64,000 nucleotides of DNA from CAZYTX01 sp964650485. GTDB taxonomy: Bacteria; RBG-13-61-14; DATKZS01. Under the pieces are notes generated by a model that worked only from the letters and a program-made list of their open reading frames with translations, was not told the DNA's origin and did not search any database. The first letter of the stretch is position 1. Each line of letters begins with the position of its first letter. Of this stretch, positions 1 through 8,800 are shown in pieces. Made by a program: the position numbers and the translations under genes. The stretch is taken from positions 1 to 64,000 of the forward strand of contig CAZYTX010000018.1 of NCBI GenBank assembly GCA_964650485.1, read 5' to 3'.

Positions 1-313
1 GGGATCGGAAGATTTTTTCTTAGCAGGCCGTGCCCGGAGTTATTGAGAAGTTACACTGAATGAACAGGCAAGTAGGCAAATTCTATTTATTGACGTCTTC
101 GGCCTGATATGGAATAAATAACCCTGATTTGAGCGCAGGTGTACCCATTGGAATCATGCTTTTCGGTCCCTGTCTCCATTACCATGGAATTCGAGATCGG
201 GAGTGGCCTCTCATTCTTATTAATCTAGTACATACAATGCACTGCTGCAACCGTCTTCGGCGCGGAGGAAAACACTCTTGGCTAAAACCGGGATCTGGGG
301 CTAGAATAATACC
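1..313. other. Upstream region, no convincing gene
   Basis: No reading frame here has a ribosome binding site or a recognisable product. The one 62-codon frame (129-317) has low-complexity, unconvincing composition. The last 40 bases hold a possible promoter for the radical SAM gene, listed separately. Otherwise I see nothing. Confidence 0.5.
278..307 (+). promoter_or_regulatory. Possible sigma70 promoter, leaderless start
   Basis: TTGGCT (278-283), an 18-base spacer and TAGAAT (302-307). Transcription would start near 314, directly at the GTG/ATG of the radical SAM gene, which has no Shine-Dalgarno sequence. This is a weak match on its own, but the same geometry recurs upstream of three other genes in the window. 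Confidence 0.35.
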
Positions 314-316
314 GTG

Positions 317-1705
317 ATGAGGGTGCTCCTCTTAAGACCGAACTCCATCATCATCGCAACCCCCGTGCCACTGGGGCTGGGATACATTGCCGGCGCGCTC
401 AGAAAGCACAGGGGGGACGAGGTGGAGGTCGCGGACGGCCGCAACCTGCGCTGGCCCCTCGCCAAAATGCGCAAGAGGATACGCGAGTTCAACCCCGACG
501 CGGTGGGAATAACCGCCATCAACTTCGAGATGAAGGAGGCTCACGAGTTGGCCGCGGCGGCAAAGGCCGAGGCCCCCGGGGCCCCGGTGATCATGGGCGG
601 GCCTTACGCCTCGGCCAACCGGGAGGCCGTCCTGGACGATAAAAACGTGGACGTGGTGGCGCCGGGCGAAGGTGAGGACACCGCGGTCGAGCTCATGAGC
701 GCTATCGAGTCAGGGGCAGACCTTGCCGGGGTCAAGGGCATCATGTTCAGGCGGGACGGGGAGGCCCTGTTCACGGGCCAGCGCGAGCTTATAAGCGACC
801 TGGACCGGGTGGAGGTCGCCTGGGACCTGCTTAACCCACGCTCCTACTTCAGGCGCTCTGGCAGGAACTCGGAGAACATCATAAAGCGGGACCACCGCAC
901 CCTCACGGTGTTCACCTCGCGCGGCTGCCCATACGGGTGCATATTCTGCCACAACGTCTTCGGCAAGGCCTTCAGGCCGCGGTCGCCCGGCTCGGTGGTG
1001 GACGAGATCGAGATGCTTACGAAGGACCACGGCATAAGGGAGCTTGAGATAGTGGACGACGCCTTCAACCTCTCGCTCAAGCGGGCAAAGAAGATATGCG
1101 AGGAGATCATTGACCGGGGCCTCGCGCTCCACATCGCGCTCCCCAACGGCATAAGGGGGGACCGGACCGACCCCGATTTCCTGGACCTGCTCCAGCGGGC
1201 CGGCTTCTACAGGATAGCCTTCGCCGTGGAGTCGGCCAGCCCCAGGGTCCAGAAGATCATAAACAAGAGGGTGGACCTGGACCGGATAAAGTGGTCAATC
1301 GAGGAGACCGCCAGGCGGGGGATGGTGGCCTCCGGCTACTTCATTCAGGGGTTCCCCACCGAGACATACGAAGAGATGATAGAGACCGGGGACTGGGCCG
1401 CGGAATCGGACCTGCACGTGGCAAGCTTCTTCTACCTGAACCCCTTCCCCGGCACCGAAGTCGCCAAGATAGCCGGCCGGGACTTCAGGAGCGTAAACTT
1501 CCGCGACTACTCCACCATGAGCGTGAACATTTCCGCGGCCACCGACGCCGAGCTTCACCAGGCCAACAAGTACGCCTACAGGAAGTTCTACCTCTCCCCC
1601 AAGAGGCTCGCCCGTATAGCCAGAGTGGCGCCCAAGAACATGAGGACCGCGATGAACGGCTGGCTGGCGATCCGGCTCATGTTCCAGGACTCGGTGAACC
1701 AGTGA
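317..1705 (+). CDS. B12-binding domain radical SAM protein
   Basis: The N-terminal ~130 residues are a cobalamin-binding Rossmann domain (PLGLGYIAGAL near the start, GPYAS and APGEGED further on). A radical SAM core follows with the cluster motif CX3CX2C (CPYGCIFC, about residues 204-211). Members of this family use cobalamin and S-adenosylmethionine for methylations or ring rearrangements on lipids, pigments and antibiotics; the substrate cannot be told here. ATG at 317 follows an in-frame GTG at 314; neither has a good ribosome binding site, so the start may be leaderless. Its TGA overlaps the GTG of coaE, so the two are translationally coupled, although no functional link is obvious. Confidence 0.85.
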   Translation: MRVLLLRPNSIIIATPVPLGLGYIAGALRKHRGDEVEVADGRNLRWPLAKMRKRIREFNPDAVGITAINFEMKEAHELAAAAKAEAPGAPVIMGGPYASANREAVLDDKNVDVVAPGEGEDTAVELMSAIESGADLAGVKGIMFRRDGEALFTGQRELISDLDRVEVAWDLLNPRSYFRRSGRNSENIIKRDHRTLTVFTSRGCPYGCIFCHNVFGKAFRPRSPGSVVDEIEMLTKDHGIRELEIVDDAFNLSLKRAKKICEEIIDRGLALHIALPNGIRGDRTDPDFLDLLQRAGFYRIAFAVESASPRVQKIINKRVDLDRIKWSIEETARRGMVASGYFIQGFPTETYEEMIETGDWAAESDLHVASFFYLNPFPGTEVAKIAGRDFRSVNFRDYSTMSVNISAATDAELHQANKYAYRKFYLSPKRLARIARVAPKNMRTAMNGWLAIRLMFQDSVNQ

Positions 1706-2319
1706 AGGTGGTGGGTCTCACCGGGGGCATAGGCTCGGGAAAGAGCACGGTCTCGGCCATGCTGGAGAAAATGGGGGGCCGTATAATAGACGCGGACAAG
1801 CTGGCAAGGGAGGTTGTGGAGCCCGGGAATCCGGCCTGGAAAGACATTATGCGCGAGTTCGGAGAGGGCGTGCTCAACCATGACAGCACCATAAACCGCG
1901 AGGCCCTGGCCGAACTGGTGTTCCGGGACGAAAAAAAGAGGAGGCGCCTGAACCAGATCACCCACCCCCGCATAGGAGAGCGCATGATCGAGCTCATAGA
2001 CCGCTTCCGCGAGCAGGGGGCCCCGGTCGCGATCATAGACGCGGCCCTCCTGATCGAGTCCCCGGCCACCAGGTGGATAAAACCCGTGATCGTGGTGGCC
2101 GCCGGCGACGAGCTGAAGATAGAGAGGATCATGAAGCGGGACGGGGCCGCGAGGGAGGAGGTGGAAAAGCGTATACGCTCGCAGATGCCGGACCGGGAGA
2201 AGAGAAAGCACGCGGACTACGTGATAGAAAACTCCGGGGACCTGGCCGGCCTGGAAGAGCAGGTGCGCAAGGTGTGGGAGCAGGTGACCGGCCGGGCCGG
2301 GTCCGGGCAAGGAGCTTGA
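1702..2319 (+). CDS. coaE: Dephospho-CoA kinase
   Basis: Catalyses the last step of coenzyme A synthesis, ATP-dependent phosphorylation of the 3'-hydroxyl of dephospho-CoA, in the cytoplasm. The 205-residue protein has the usual family length. The P-loop GGIGSGKST lies at residues 8-16, followed by DADKLAREVV, the conserved aspartate region of the CoA-binding site, and HPRIGERM. The GTG start overlaps the stop of the preceding radical SAM gene (GTGA). A longer in-frame extension upstream is only the shadow of that gene, because the conserved N-terminus begins at this GTG. Confidence 0.95.
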   Translation: MKVVGLTGGIGSGKSTVSAMLEKMGGRIIDADKLAREVVEPGNPAWKDIMREFGEGVLNHDSTINREALAELVFRDEKKRRRLNQITHPRIGERMIELIDRFREQGAPVAIIDAALLIESPATRWIKPVIVVAAGDELKIERIMKRDGAAREEVEKRIRSQMPDREKRKHADYVIENSGDLAGLEEQVRKVWEQVTGRAGSGQGA

Positions 2320-2378
2320 ATTTAGGGCCGCGGGCCGCAGCCGCCGCTTCAATGAATAAACCCTCAAGCAATGTTCGT

Positions 2379-2406
2379 TTGCCTCGCTCACTCGATTTGA
2401 TATGAT
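2379..2406 (+). promoter_or_regulatory. Possible promoter of tmk
   Basis: TTGCCT (2379-2384), a 16-base spacer, then TATGAT (2401-2406). The tmk ATG lies only 7 bases past the -10 box and has no Shine-Dalgarno sequence, so the transcript would be leaderless or nearly so. It sits in the 94-base gap after coaE. Confidence 0.4.
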
Positions 2407-2413
2407 TTAGTGC

Positions 2414-3064
2414 ATGACCCAAGGCATGTTCATAGTGTTCGAGGGCATTGACTGCTCCGGCACCACCACCCAGTCGAAGCTCTTGGCCGAGTGGTTCCAC
2501 CGGGAGGGCCTCCCCTCTTACCTCACCTACGAGCCCAGCCGCGGCAGGGTGGGCAGGCTGATCAGGGAGTACCTCTCCGGAGCGGTGGACGCGCCCGACG
2601 TGGACCGGCACTACCACTCGCTCACCCTGCTCTTCGCCGCGGACCGCCTGGACCACCTGGCACGCGAGGTCGAGCCCCAGCTAGGCCGCGGCAGGCACGT
2701 GATCTCCGACCGCTACCTTTTATCCAGCCTGGTATACCAGTCCCTGCACTGCGCCCCCGACTGGGTAAGAGGGGTGAACTCCGAGGCCACGCCGCCGGAC
2801 CTTACATTCCTCCTCGACGTGGAGGTGGAGACCGCGGTGGAGCGCATGGCCCGCAGGAACCTGTTCAAGCACGACGAGATATACGAGACGCAGGAGCAGC
2901 AAGAGAAGATAAGGGAGCTCTACCTTGCAGCCGCTCGCGAGCTCTACTCGCAGCACGATATAGTGGTGATTGACGGGACCCCGGTGCCCGAACATGTGCA
3001 CGAGCGGGTGCTGGCTCAACTGGAACCCAAGCTGGAGGCTTTTGTCAAATCTCATACGGTCTGA
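2414..3064 (+). CDS. tmk: Thymidylate kinase, P-loop lysine replaced
   Basis: Phosphorylates dTMP to dTDP for DNA synthesis. The 216 residues include the N-terminal P-loop region FEGIDCSGTTTQ (about residues 9-20), the DR(Y/W) motif in ISDRYLLSSLVYQ, and a LID-like RMARRNLF segment, with overall length typical of the family. The P-loop reads GIDCSGTTTQ where most bacterial enzymes have G-D-G-x-G-K-[ST]-TQ, so the usual lysine is a threonine. I recall Thr-substituted P-loops in some delta-proteobacterial thymidylate kinases, but cannot verify this here. Because the rest of the family signature is intact, I call an active kinase with moderate caution. Confidence 0.85.
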   Translation: MTQGMFIVFEGIDCSGTTTQSKLLAEWFHREGLPSYLTYEPSRGRVGRLIREYLSGAVDAPDVDRHYHSLTLLFAADRLDHLAREVEPQLGRGRHVISDRYLLSSLVYQSLHCAPDWVRGVNSEATPPDLTFLLDVEVETAVERMARRNLFKHDEIYETQEQQEKIRELYLAAARELYSQHDIVVIDGTPVPEHVHERVLAQLEPKLEAFVKSHTV

Positions 3065-3100
3065 CAAAAGAGTGCGTCAAAGCTATTGAGGAGGGATGTC

Positions 3101-3655
3101 ATGGCAGATGAGAAAAAAACCTTGCAGGACCTGGCGGCCCTTTCGCAGGAGGAGTTGGAGGAGCTGTTCCAGAACGGCGAGACACCGGACCCGGAGAAGC
3201 TGGCGGGCTGGGAGTTCAAGGGGTACAACGTGCCTTTTTTCGCAAAGCTTCTTGGTATCAAGAAGTTCAAGAAGGGCTTTTACAAGCACGGGGACGGGTA
3301 CTGGGGATACAACATCCATCAGCGACAGAACTCGATTGACGAGCCCTGGAAGTCAAAGCCGGTGGAACACAACCCCAAGCGCTTCGGGTTCTACTCCATG
3401 AAGCCGGTGCAGCCGGACTCGGAGGAGAACAAGGAGCCGGGCGCTCTCATACTGAACTACGGCGAGGGAAAGAACATGCCCTGGGAGGGCAGCTTCCTCC
3501 GTGACTACCTTAAGCAGCCCTTCCCTGACAACGACGACCTCTTCATCGGCAAGGCCTACGTAGCACTGGGCCCCGGAAGGATAGCGCCCAGCCTGTTCCT
3601 GCTCGAGCGGGACAGGAAGGCCCCCACCGAGGTCAAGCACAAGGGAAAGTATTGA
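3101..3655 (+). CDS. Hypothetical acidic N-term soluble protein
   Basis: I do not recognise this 184-residue protein. It starts with a charged, probably helical stretch rich in Glu and Leu (QDLAALSQEELEELFQ). The rest is aromatic- and proline-rich (GYNVPFF, GDGYWGYN, RFGFYSMKP) with no signal peptide, transmembrane segment or metal-binding cysteine cluster. ATG 3101 is chosen because GAGGAGGG lies at the right distance upstream; an in-frame TTG at 3086 would start before that site. It lies between tmk and uppS on the same strand, so a housekeeping-associated role is possible. An ordinary single-domain enzyme subunit or binding protein would fit equally well. Confidence 0.7.
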   Translation: MADEKKTLQDLAALSQEELEELFQNGETPDPEKLAGWEFKGYNVPFFAKLLGIKKFKKGFYKHGDGYWGYNIHQRQNSIDEPWKSKPVEHNPKRFGFYSMKPVQPDSEENKEPGALILNYGEGKNMPWEGSFLRDYLKQPFPDNDDLFIGKAYVALGPGRIAPSLFLLERDRKAPTEVKHKGKY

Positions 3656-3694
3656 TTAAATGACCGGGACCAGGGCCCGACGCGGCGTTAATAA

Positions 3695-4420
3695 ATGGAA
3701 CTCCGGCACATAGCTATAATAATGGACGGGAACGGGCGCTGGGCCGAGCGCCGCGGCCTCCCCCGCTCCCAGGGCCATATCGAGGGGACAAAGACCGCCC
3801 GCAGGATCACCCGGGCCGCGGGTAACATGCGCATCCCGTTCCTCACCCTCTACGCGCTCTCCACCGAGAACCTCTACCGGCCGCAAAAGGAGCTGGACAC
3901 CCTCACCGGCCTTATGAGGCAGTACCTCGAAAGCGAGGTGCCCGAGCTCATCGAGAACAGGGTGAGGCTCCTGGTCATTGGAGACCGGAAATACCTGCCA
4001 GGAGGCCTCAGAAAAAACATCGCCCTGGCGGAGAGGGAGACCGCGATCGAGTACGAGATGACGCTCACACTGGCCATATGCTACGGGGCCAGGGACGAGA
4101 TAGTGCGCGCGATGAGGTCCCTGGCAGAGAATGAAGACACCGGAAAGATAACCGAGCAAAGGCTCTCCGCGGCCCTGGACACCGCGGGACTGCCCGACCC
4201 CGACCTCCTTATCCGCACCGGCGGGGACATGCGCATCTCCAACTTCATGCTCTGGCAGCTCGCCTATACTGAGCTGTATTTCACCAGGACCCTGTGGCCG
4301 GATTTCCAAAAGAGGCACTTGAGGGCGGCGATCGAGGCCTACCGGAAAAGGGAGAGGCGCTTCGGGAGGAGAGACGAGTCCCCCGATAAAAAGCGCGGCA
4401 AAAGGGGGCGGCTGAAGTGA
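3695..4420 (+). CDS. uppS: Isoprenyl transferase (undecaprenyl-PP synthase)
   Basis: Cis-prenyltransferase that extends farnesyl diphosphate with isopentenyl diphosphate to make the C55 lipid carrier for peptidoglycan and O-antigen. MDGNGRWAERRG (residues 9-20) contains the pyrophosphate-binding Asp and the Asn-Gly-Arg-Trp signature. The C-terminal RTGGDMRISNFMLWQLAYTE provides the arginines and serine that bind isopentenyl diphosphate. The length of 241 residues is normal. The stop overlaps the start of dxr (GTGA). In many bacteria cdsA sits between these two genes; here it is absent. Confidence 0.95.
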   Translation: MELRHIAIIMDGNGRWAERRGLPRSQGHIEGTKTARRITRAAGNMRIPFLTLYALSTENLYRPQKELDTLTGLMRQYLESEVPELIENRVRLLVIGDRKYLPGGLRKNIALAERETAIEYEMTLTLAICYGARDEIVRAMRSLAENEDTGKITEQRLSAALDTAGLPDPDLLIRTGGDMRISNFMLWQLAYTELYFTRTLWPDFQKRHLRAAIEAYRKRERRFGRRDESPDKKRGKRGRLK

Positions 4421-5568
4421 AGCGGGTGGCGGTGCTGGGCAGCACGGGCTCGGTGGGCGAGAACGCCCTGGCAGTGCTGGCCGCGGCGTCGGGGGTCTTC
4501 CGGGTGACGGCCCTTTCAGCGGGGGAAAACTACCGTCGCCTGGCCGAGCAGGTCTCGGCTTTCAAGCCCGGCCACGCCTGCGTGCTCTCGCGCGAGCACG
4601 CGGGCTCGCTCGGCGCGCTACTGGGCGAGTCCGGCGCCGAGGTTTCGAGCGGCGAGCAAGGTCTGGTGAAGCTTGCCGGCCTTGCCGAGACGGACGTGGT
4701 GATGGTCGCGGTCGCCGGGGCCGCGGCCCTGGCCCCTGCCTGGGAAGCGGTCCGGAAGGGCAAGACCATAGCCCTGGCCAACAAGGAGTGCCTGGTCATG
4801 GCCGGCGAGCTGATGATGGGCGAGGCCGAGAGGTCGGGCGCCGTTGTGCTGCCGGTGGACTCCGAGCACGCAGGGATATTCCAGGCCCTGGCCCAGAGGC
4901 CGATAGAACAGGTAAGCCGGATCATACTACCCGCCTCGGGCGGCCCGTTTCTGGATGCAGACCCTTCCGAGCTCGAGCACGTCACGTCAGAGCAGGCGCT
5001 TTCTCACCCCACCTGGTCCATGGGAAAAAAGATTTCCATTGACTCCGCCACCTTGATGAACAAGGCCCTGGAGGTGATCGAGGCCAGGTGGCTGTTTAAC
5101 ATCGCGCCGGAGAAGATCGAGGTTCTCATACATCCCCAGAGCATAGTGCACGGGCTGGTGGAGTTCATTGACGGCTCAGTGGTGGCCCAGATGTCGGTCC
5201 CGGACATGCGGCATCCTATACTCCAGGCCCTGTCATGGCCCGGAAGGATGGACGCCGGGCTCTCGAGGCTCGACCTGGGCCGGGCCGGGGCCCTCAGCTT
5301 CCGGGCGCTCGACCATGACAGGTTCCCCGGGCCCGGGCTCGCTTACAAGGCCCTGCAAAAAGGAGGCACCGCGCCCGCGGTGCTGGCCGCGGCTGACGAG
5401 GCCGCGGTGCACGCCTTCCTGGACTACAGGATAAAGTTCCCGGAAATAGTGCCGCTCATAAGCCGGGCCCTCGATGAGCATGAGCCCGGGCCGCTCGACT
5501 CCATCGAGACCGCAAAAAAGGCCGACCGGGAAGCCAGGGACAAGATAGAGGGAATGATCAAAAAGTAG
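4417..5568 (+). CDS. dxr: 1-deoxy-D-xylulose 5-phosphate reductoisomerase
   Basis: Converts DXP to 2-C-methyl-D-erythritol 4-phosphate with NADPH, the committed step of the MEP isoprenoid pathway. The protein opens with the NADPH-binding GSTGSVGENAL (residues 8-18), followed by ALANKECLVMAG and the metal-binding PVDSEHAGIFQAL. The substrate loop SHPTWSMGKKISIDSATLMNK is fully conserved. The 383 residues match the family. The GTG start overlaps the uppS stop, which couples supply of isoprenoid precursor to its polymerisation. Confidence 0.97.
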   Translation: MKRVAVLGSTGSVGENALAVLAAASGVFRVTALSAGENYRRLAEQVSAFKPGHACVLSREHAGSLGALLGESGAEVSSGEQGLVKLAGLAETDVVMVAVAGAAALAPAWEAVRKGKTIALANKECLVMAGELMMGEAERSGAVVLPVDSEHAGIFQALAQRPIEQVSRIILPASGGPFLDADPSELEHVTSEQALSHPTWSMGKKISIDSATLMNKALEVIEARWLFNIAPEKIEVLIHPQSIVHGLVEFIDGSVVAQMSVPDMRHPILQALSWPGRMDAGLSRLDLGRAGALSFRALDHDRFPGPGLAYKALQKGGTAPAVLAAADEAAVHAFLDYRIKFPEIVPLISRALDEHEPGPLDSIETAKKADREARDKIEGMIKK

Positions 5569-5815
5569 TCCGCTAGGCCTGTTGCGAACATCGAATTTCA
5601 GCGCTGAAAGCGCGTAATAATGTAGCCCAGGGTCAGGCCCTTCCGGGCCGCCGCCCTGGGAAATAAAAGGCTCCGCCCCTTCTTTCCTGCACTGAAGGGG
5701 CTGGATAAAAAGGCGTTATTTAACCCTTTCAGGGTATTAATAAATAACCTTTCCCAATACTCATATTATATCATGCTTAAAAATGATCGCTCAATTTAGG
5801 TTATAATGACAGGAG
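5569..5815. repeat. Intergenic hairpins, REP-like, no gene
   Basis: This gap holds three hairpins. GCGCT-GAA-AGCGC is at 5601-5613. A longer one at 5626-5660 has outer arms CCCAGGG/CCCTGGG and inner arms GGCCC/GGGCC around a TTCC loop. GCCCCTTC...GAAGGGGC is at about 5675-5703. Together they look like a REP-type palindromic element or a cluster that could end transcription of the dxr operon. The rest is AT-rich and leads to a TATAAT at 5802-5807, which lies 8 bases before the next ATG. Confidence 0.5.
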
Positions 5816-8800
5816 ATGAACGCCGTTGAACTGAAAACCAAGCCCGCGGCCGAGCGGCTCCTGGGCTTCGAGCCCGGCAGGGGCGACTGGGCCGCGCTCT
5901 TGCTTTTGCCCGCGTCCCTGGTGGTTTTTTTCAGCGCGGTGGTTCTTGGCGGCGAGGTCTTCTTCTTCCGGGACGTGTCCCTGGAGATCGTGCCCAAGGC
6001 CCGGTTCCTTGCAGATAGGGGATGGCCCGAGCTTTGGAACCCCTACTTCTTCTTCGGCATGCCGGCCGCGGCCAACCCGCAGTGGTTCTCCTTCTATCCG
6101 CTGAAGCTGCTGTTTTTCCTCGGGCATGCGCCCCAAATCTTGAGCCTGTACGTGGTCATACACTTCGGTATCGCGCTCCTGTCCGCCTACGTGCTCCTGC
6201 GCAGCCTGGGGCGCCGGCCCGCTGCCTCGGGCGCGGGAGCCATAAGCTTGGCCTACGGCGGGTACATGGTGTCCGCGGGCAACCTGGTGCTGGTGCTCAA
6301 CTCCTCCGCATGGGTGATGGCGATACTGTGGGCCGCGTGGATGGCGCTGCGCTCAGGGAGTATGAGGTTCGCCGTGGCCGGGGGCCTGTTGTGGGGCTTG
6401 CAGGTGCTGGGGGGAGAGCCGCAGATCAGCTGCCTCACCGGCGTAGTGCTCCTCGTCTTCATAGCAGGGCTGATAATTGGAAGGGACGACCTGCCCGCAC
6501 GGCGCGCGTCAATAAAGCGGGCCGCAGCCGCGGTCGCGCTCGCAGCAGTAGTGGCGCTCGCGGTGTCAGCGGTGCAGTGGCTCCTTGCCCTGGAGCTGTT
6601 CTCGCATTCCAACCGGGCCGGCGGGCTCCCCTTTCACGAGGCGGTGGAGTGGTCGCTTTCGCCTGGTGTTCTCTCCACCCTTTTTTATCCAAACTTCTTC
6701 ACCCGCGCCGCGGCCACGGACTACTGGGTGCTGGGCTTTGCAAACTCCGAGCTCCCCTATCTCCTCTCCATCTACCCGGGCATCACCGTGCTCATTATAG
6801 CTCTTTTCGGCCTTGCCTCCAGGAGGCGCGAGCTCTTCGTCTACGCCATCTTTGCCGCGGGTTTTATCTGGCTCTCCCTGGGCGAGCACGGCGGGCTCTA
6901 CTGGCTCCTCTACCACGTGCTGCCCGGGTTCGACCGCTTCCGGATACCGGAGCGGTGCATGTTCGGGTTCGCGGTCATGCTGGCGCTCATGGTCCCCGCG
7001 GGGGTGGAGCGACTCTTTTACAGGGAGAGCGCGCGTAAGGGAGAAGATAAAGAGCGCCGGCTTCTCCTGTACTTCTCCGTGACGCTGGCGGTGGTCTGCG
7101 CCGGGGGCCTGGTGGCGGTGAATTTATTGGCGGGCGACATCGAGGAGCCGGCCGGGCCGGGCGACTGGCTCCGCTATCACCAGGCGCTCATGTCCGCGTC
7201 GCGCCTTTGCTCGGTCATGTTCGCCGGCGTCTGCCTGGGCCTCATGCTCATCGCCCGCTATATCCCCCGGGCGGGCCGGGTGCTGGCGCCCCTCTTATGC
7301 GTCCTGGTATTCTCTGATCTCTACGCCGCACACCGCTTTGCAAACCCCACAACAAACCCCGGCTTCTACGAGCTTTCCGACCACGCGGCCCGGGGTCTGC
7401 TGGAGCCGGGCAGCGACCAGCGGGCCATGATCTTCGAGCCCGACTCCAGGCAGGAGAGGACCCTGGGGGCCGGCCGCAACGTGGCGGACTACTTCGAAAG
7501 GCACAGGCGCAATCTGCAGTACTTCCTGCCCCTGGAGGCCCGGGTCAGGGACGTGCGCTCGCACGGGTCATTCTACGTCTCGGACGTGGATGTGTGGAAA
7601 GGTCTGCTCTCCTCCGCGGCTCCGGGATTAAAGGAGCGGCTTTTAGCCTTAGCGGGAGTGCGCTTTATCATCCAGCCGGGGAGCCCGGTGCGGGCGATAA
7701 AAGATGCCATGCCCCGGGCGTACGTGGTGCCGGAGGCCGAGTGGCTTGCTGACAGGGACTCGGTGCTGGGCGCCATGAAACAGGAAGGGTTCGATCCCAG
7801 GGAACGGGTGCTTCTCGAGGGCGGGCCTCCAGCCGAGCCGCCGGCTAAAAGGGACAACCTGTTCCTGCCGGTAAAGATCATATCCGAGGAGAACCAGAGG
7901 GTGGAGGTTCTGGTTCCTCGCGGGAACCCCGGCTTCCTGGTGCTCCAGGACACCTTTTACCCCGGCTGGCAGGCCAGGGCGGACGGCGAGGAGACAAAGA
8001 TATACCGGGGCAACGGCTTGTTCAGGGCGGTGCCGGTGAGCCAGGAGGGCGCGGTGGTCGAGTTCTCGTACAGGCCCGGCATGTTCCTGGCAGGTGCTAT
8101 AATCAGCGCGGCTTCCATACTTTTTTGTATAGGATGTCTTCTCAGGGGAAGGAGGAGCGTGCTGGTGTGGCTTGTGCTCTCAGCGATACTTTTGCTTTTG
8201 CCCACGGTGCAGGGAGGGACCACCTATGCTCCGGTCACCGCCCTGCGCGCGCTGGTGCTGCTTCTGGCCGCGGCATGGGGGTGGTCGCTCGCAGGGAAGC
8301 GGCAACCCGTGTTCTACAGGACCAGGATTGACCCGTGGGTGGCGGGCTTCTGGATACTTGCCACAGCTTCATTCTCCATGAGCCGCTACTTTTACATCTC
8401 GCTTTACTGGCACCTCAACATTTTCACCCTGGTGGTGCTGTTCTACTTCCTGGTCCAGTTCCTTGCGGATCACGGCCAAGAGGGCGGGCGACGGCGTGAG
8501 TTCATGCACCTCGTGCTCCTGGCCGGCGCGGTGCAGTCGGTGTGGGCGACAATCGAGTGGGTAACAGGCCAGGGCAGGGCCAGCGCCGGTTACTTCAACC
8601 CCTCAATGCTTGCGGGGGCCCTCATGATCATAAGCCCTTACCCGCTCTCTCGCGCTCTCGATCTTTTGCGCACCCGTGATCGAGGGGACCCGGCCAGGGC
8701 CGCGGCTTACCTTTGCCTGTTCGCGCTTGTGGCCGCGGGGATATTGGCCACCCGGAGCAGGGCGGTGATCATATGGCCACTGCCGCTTGCCATGGTGGCC

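Noticed and set aside
129..317. A 62-codon plus-strand gene at the left edge
   Set aside because: No ribosome binding site, no recognisable sequence, and it overlaps the probable promoter of the next gene.
1291..1701. N-terminal extension of coaE
   Set aside because: The extension reads through the preceding radical SAM gene; conserved CoaE sequence starts at GTG 1702.
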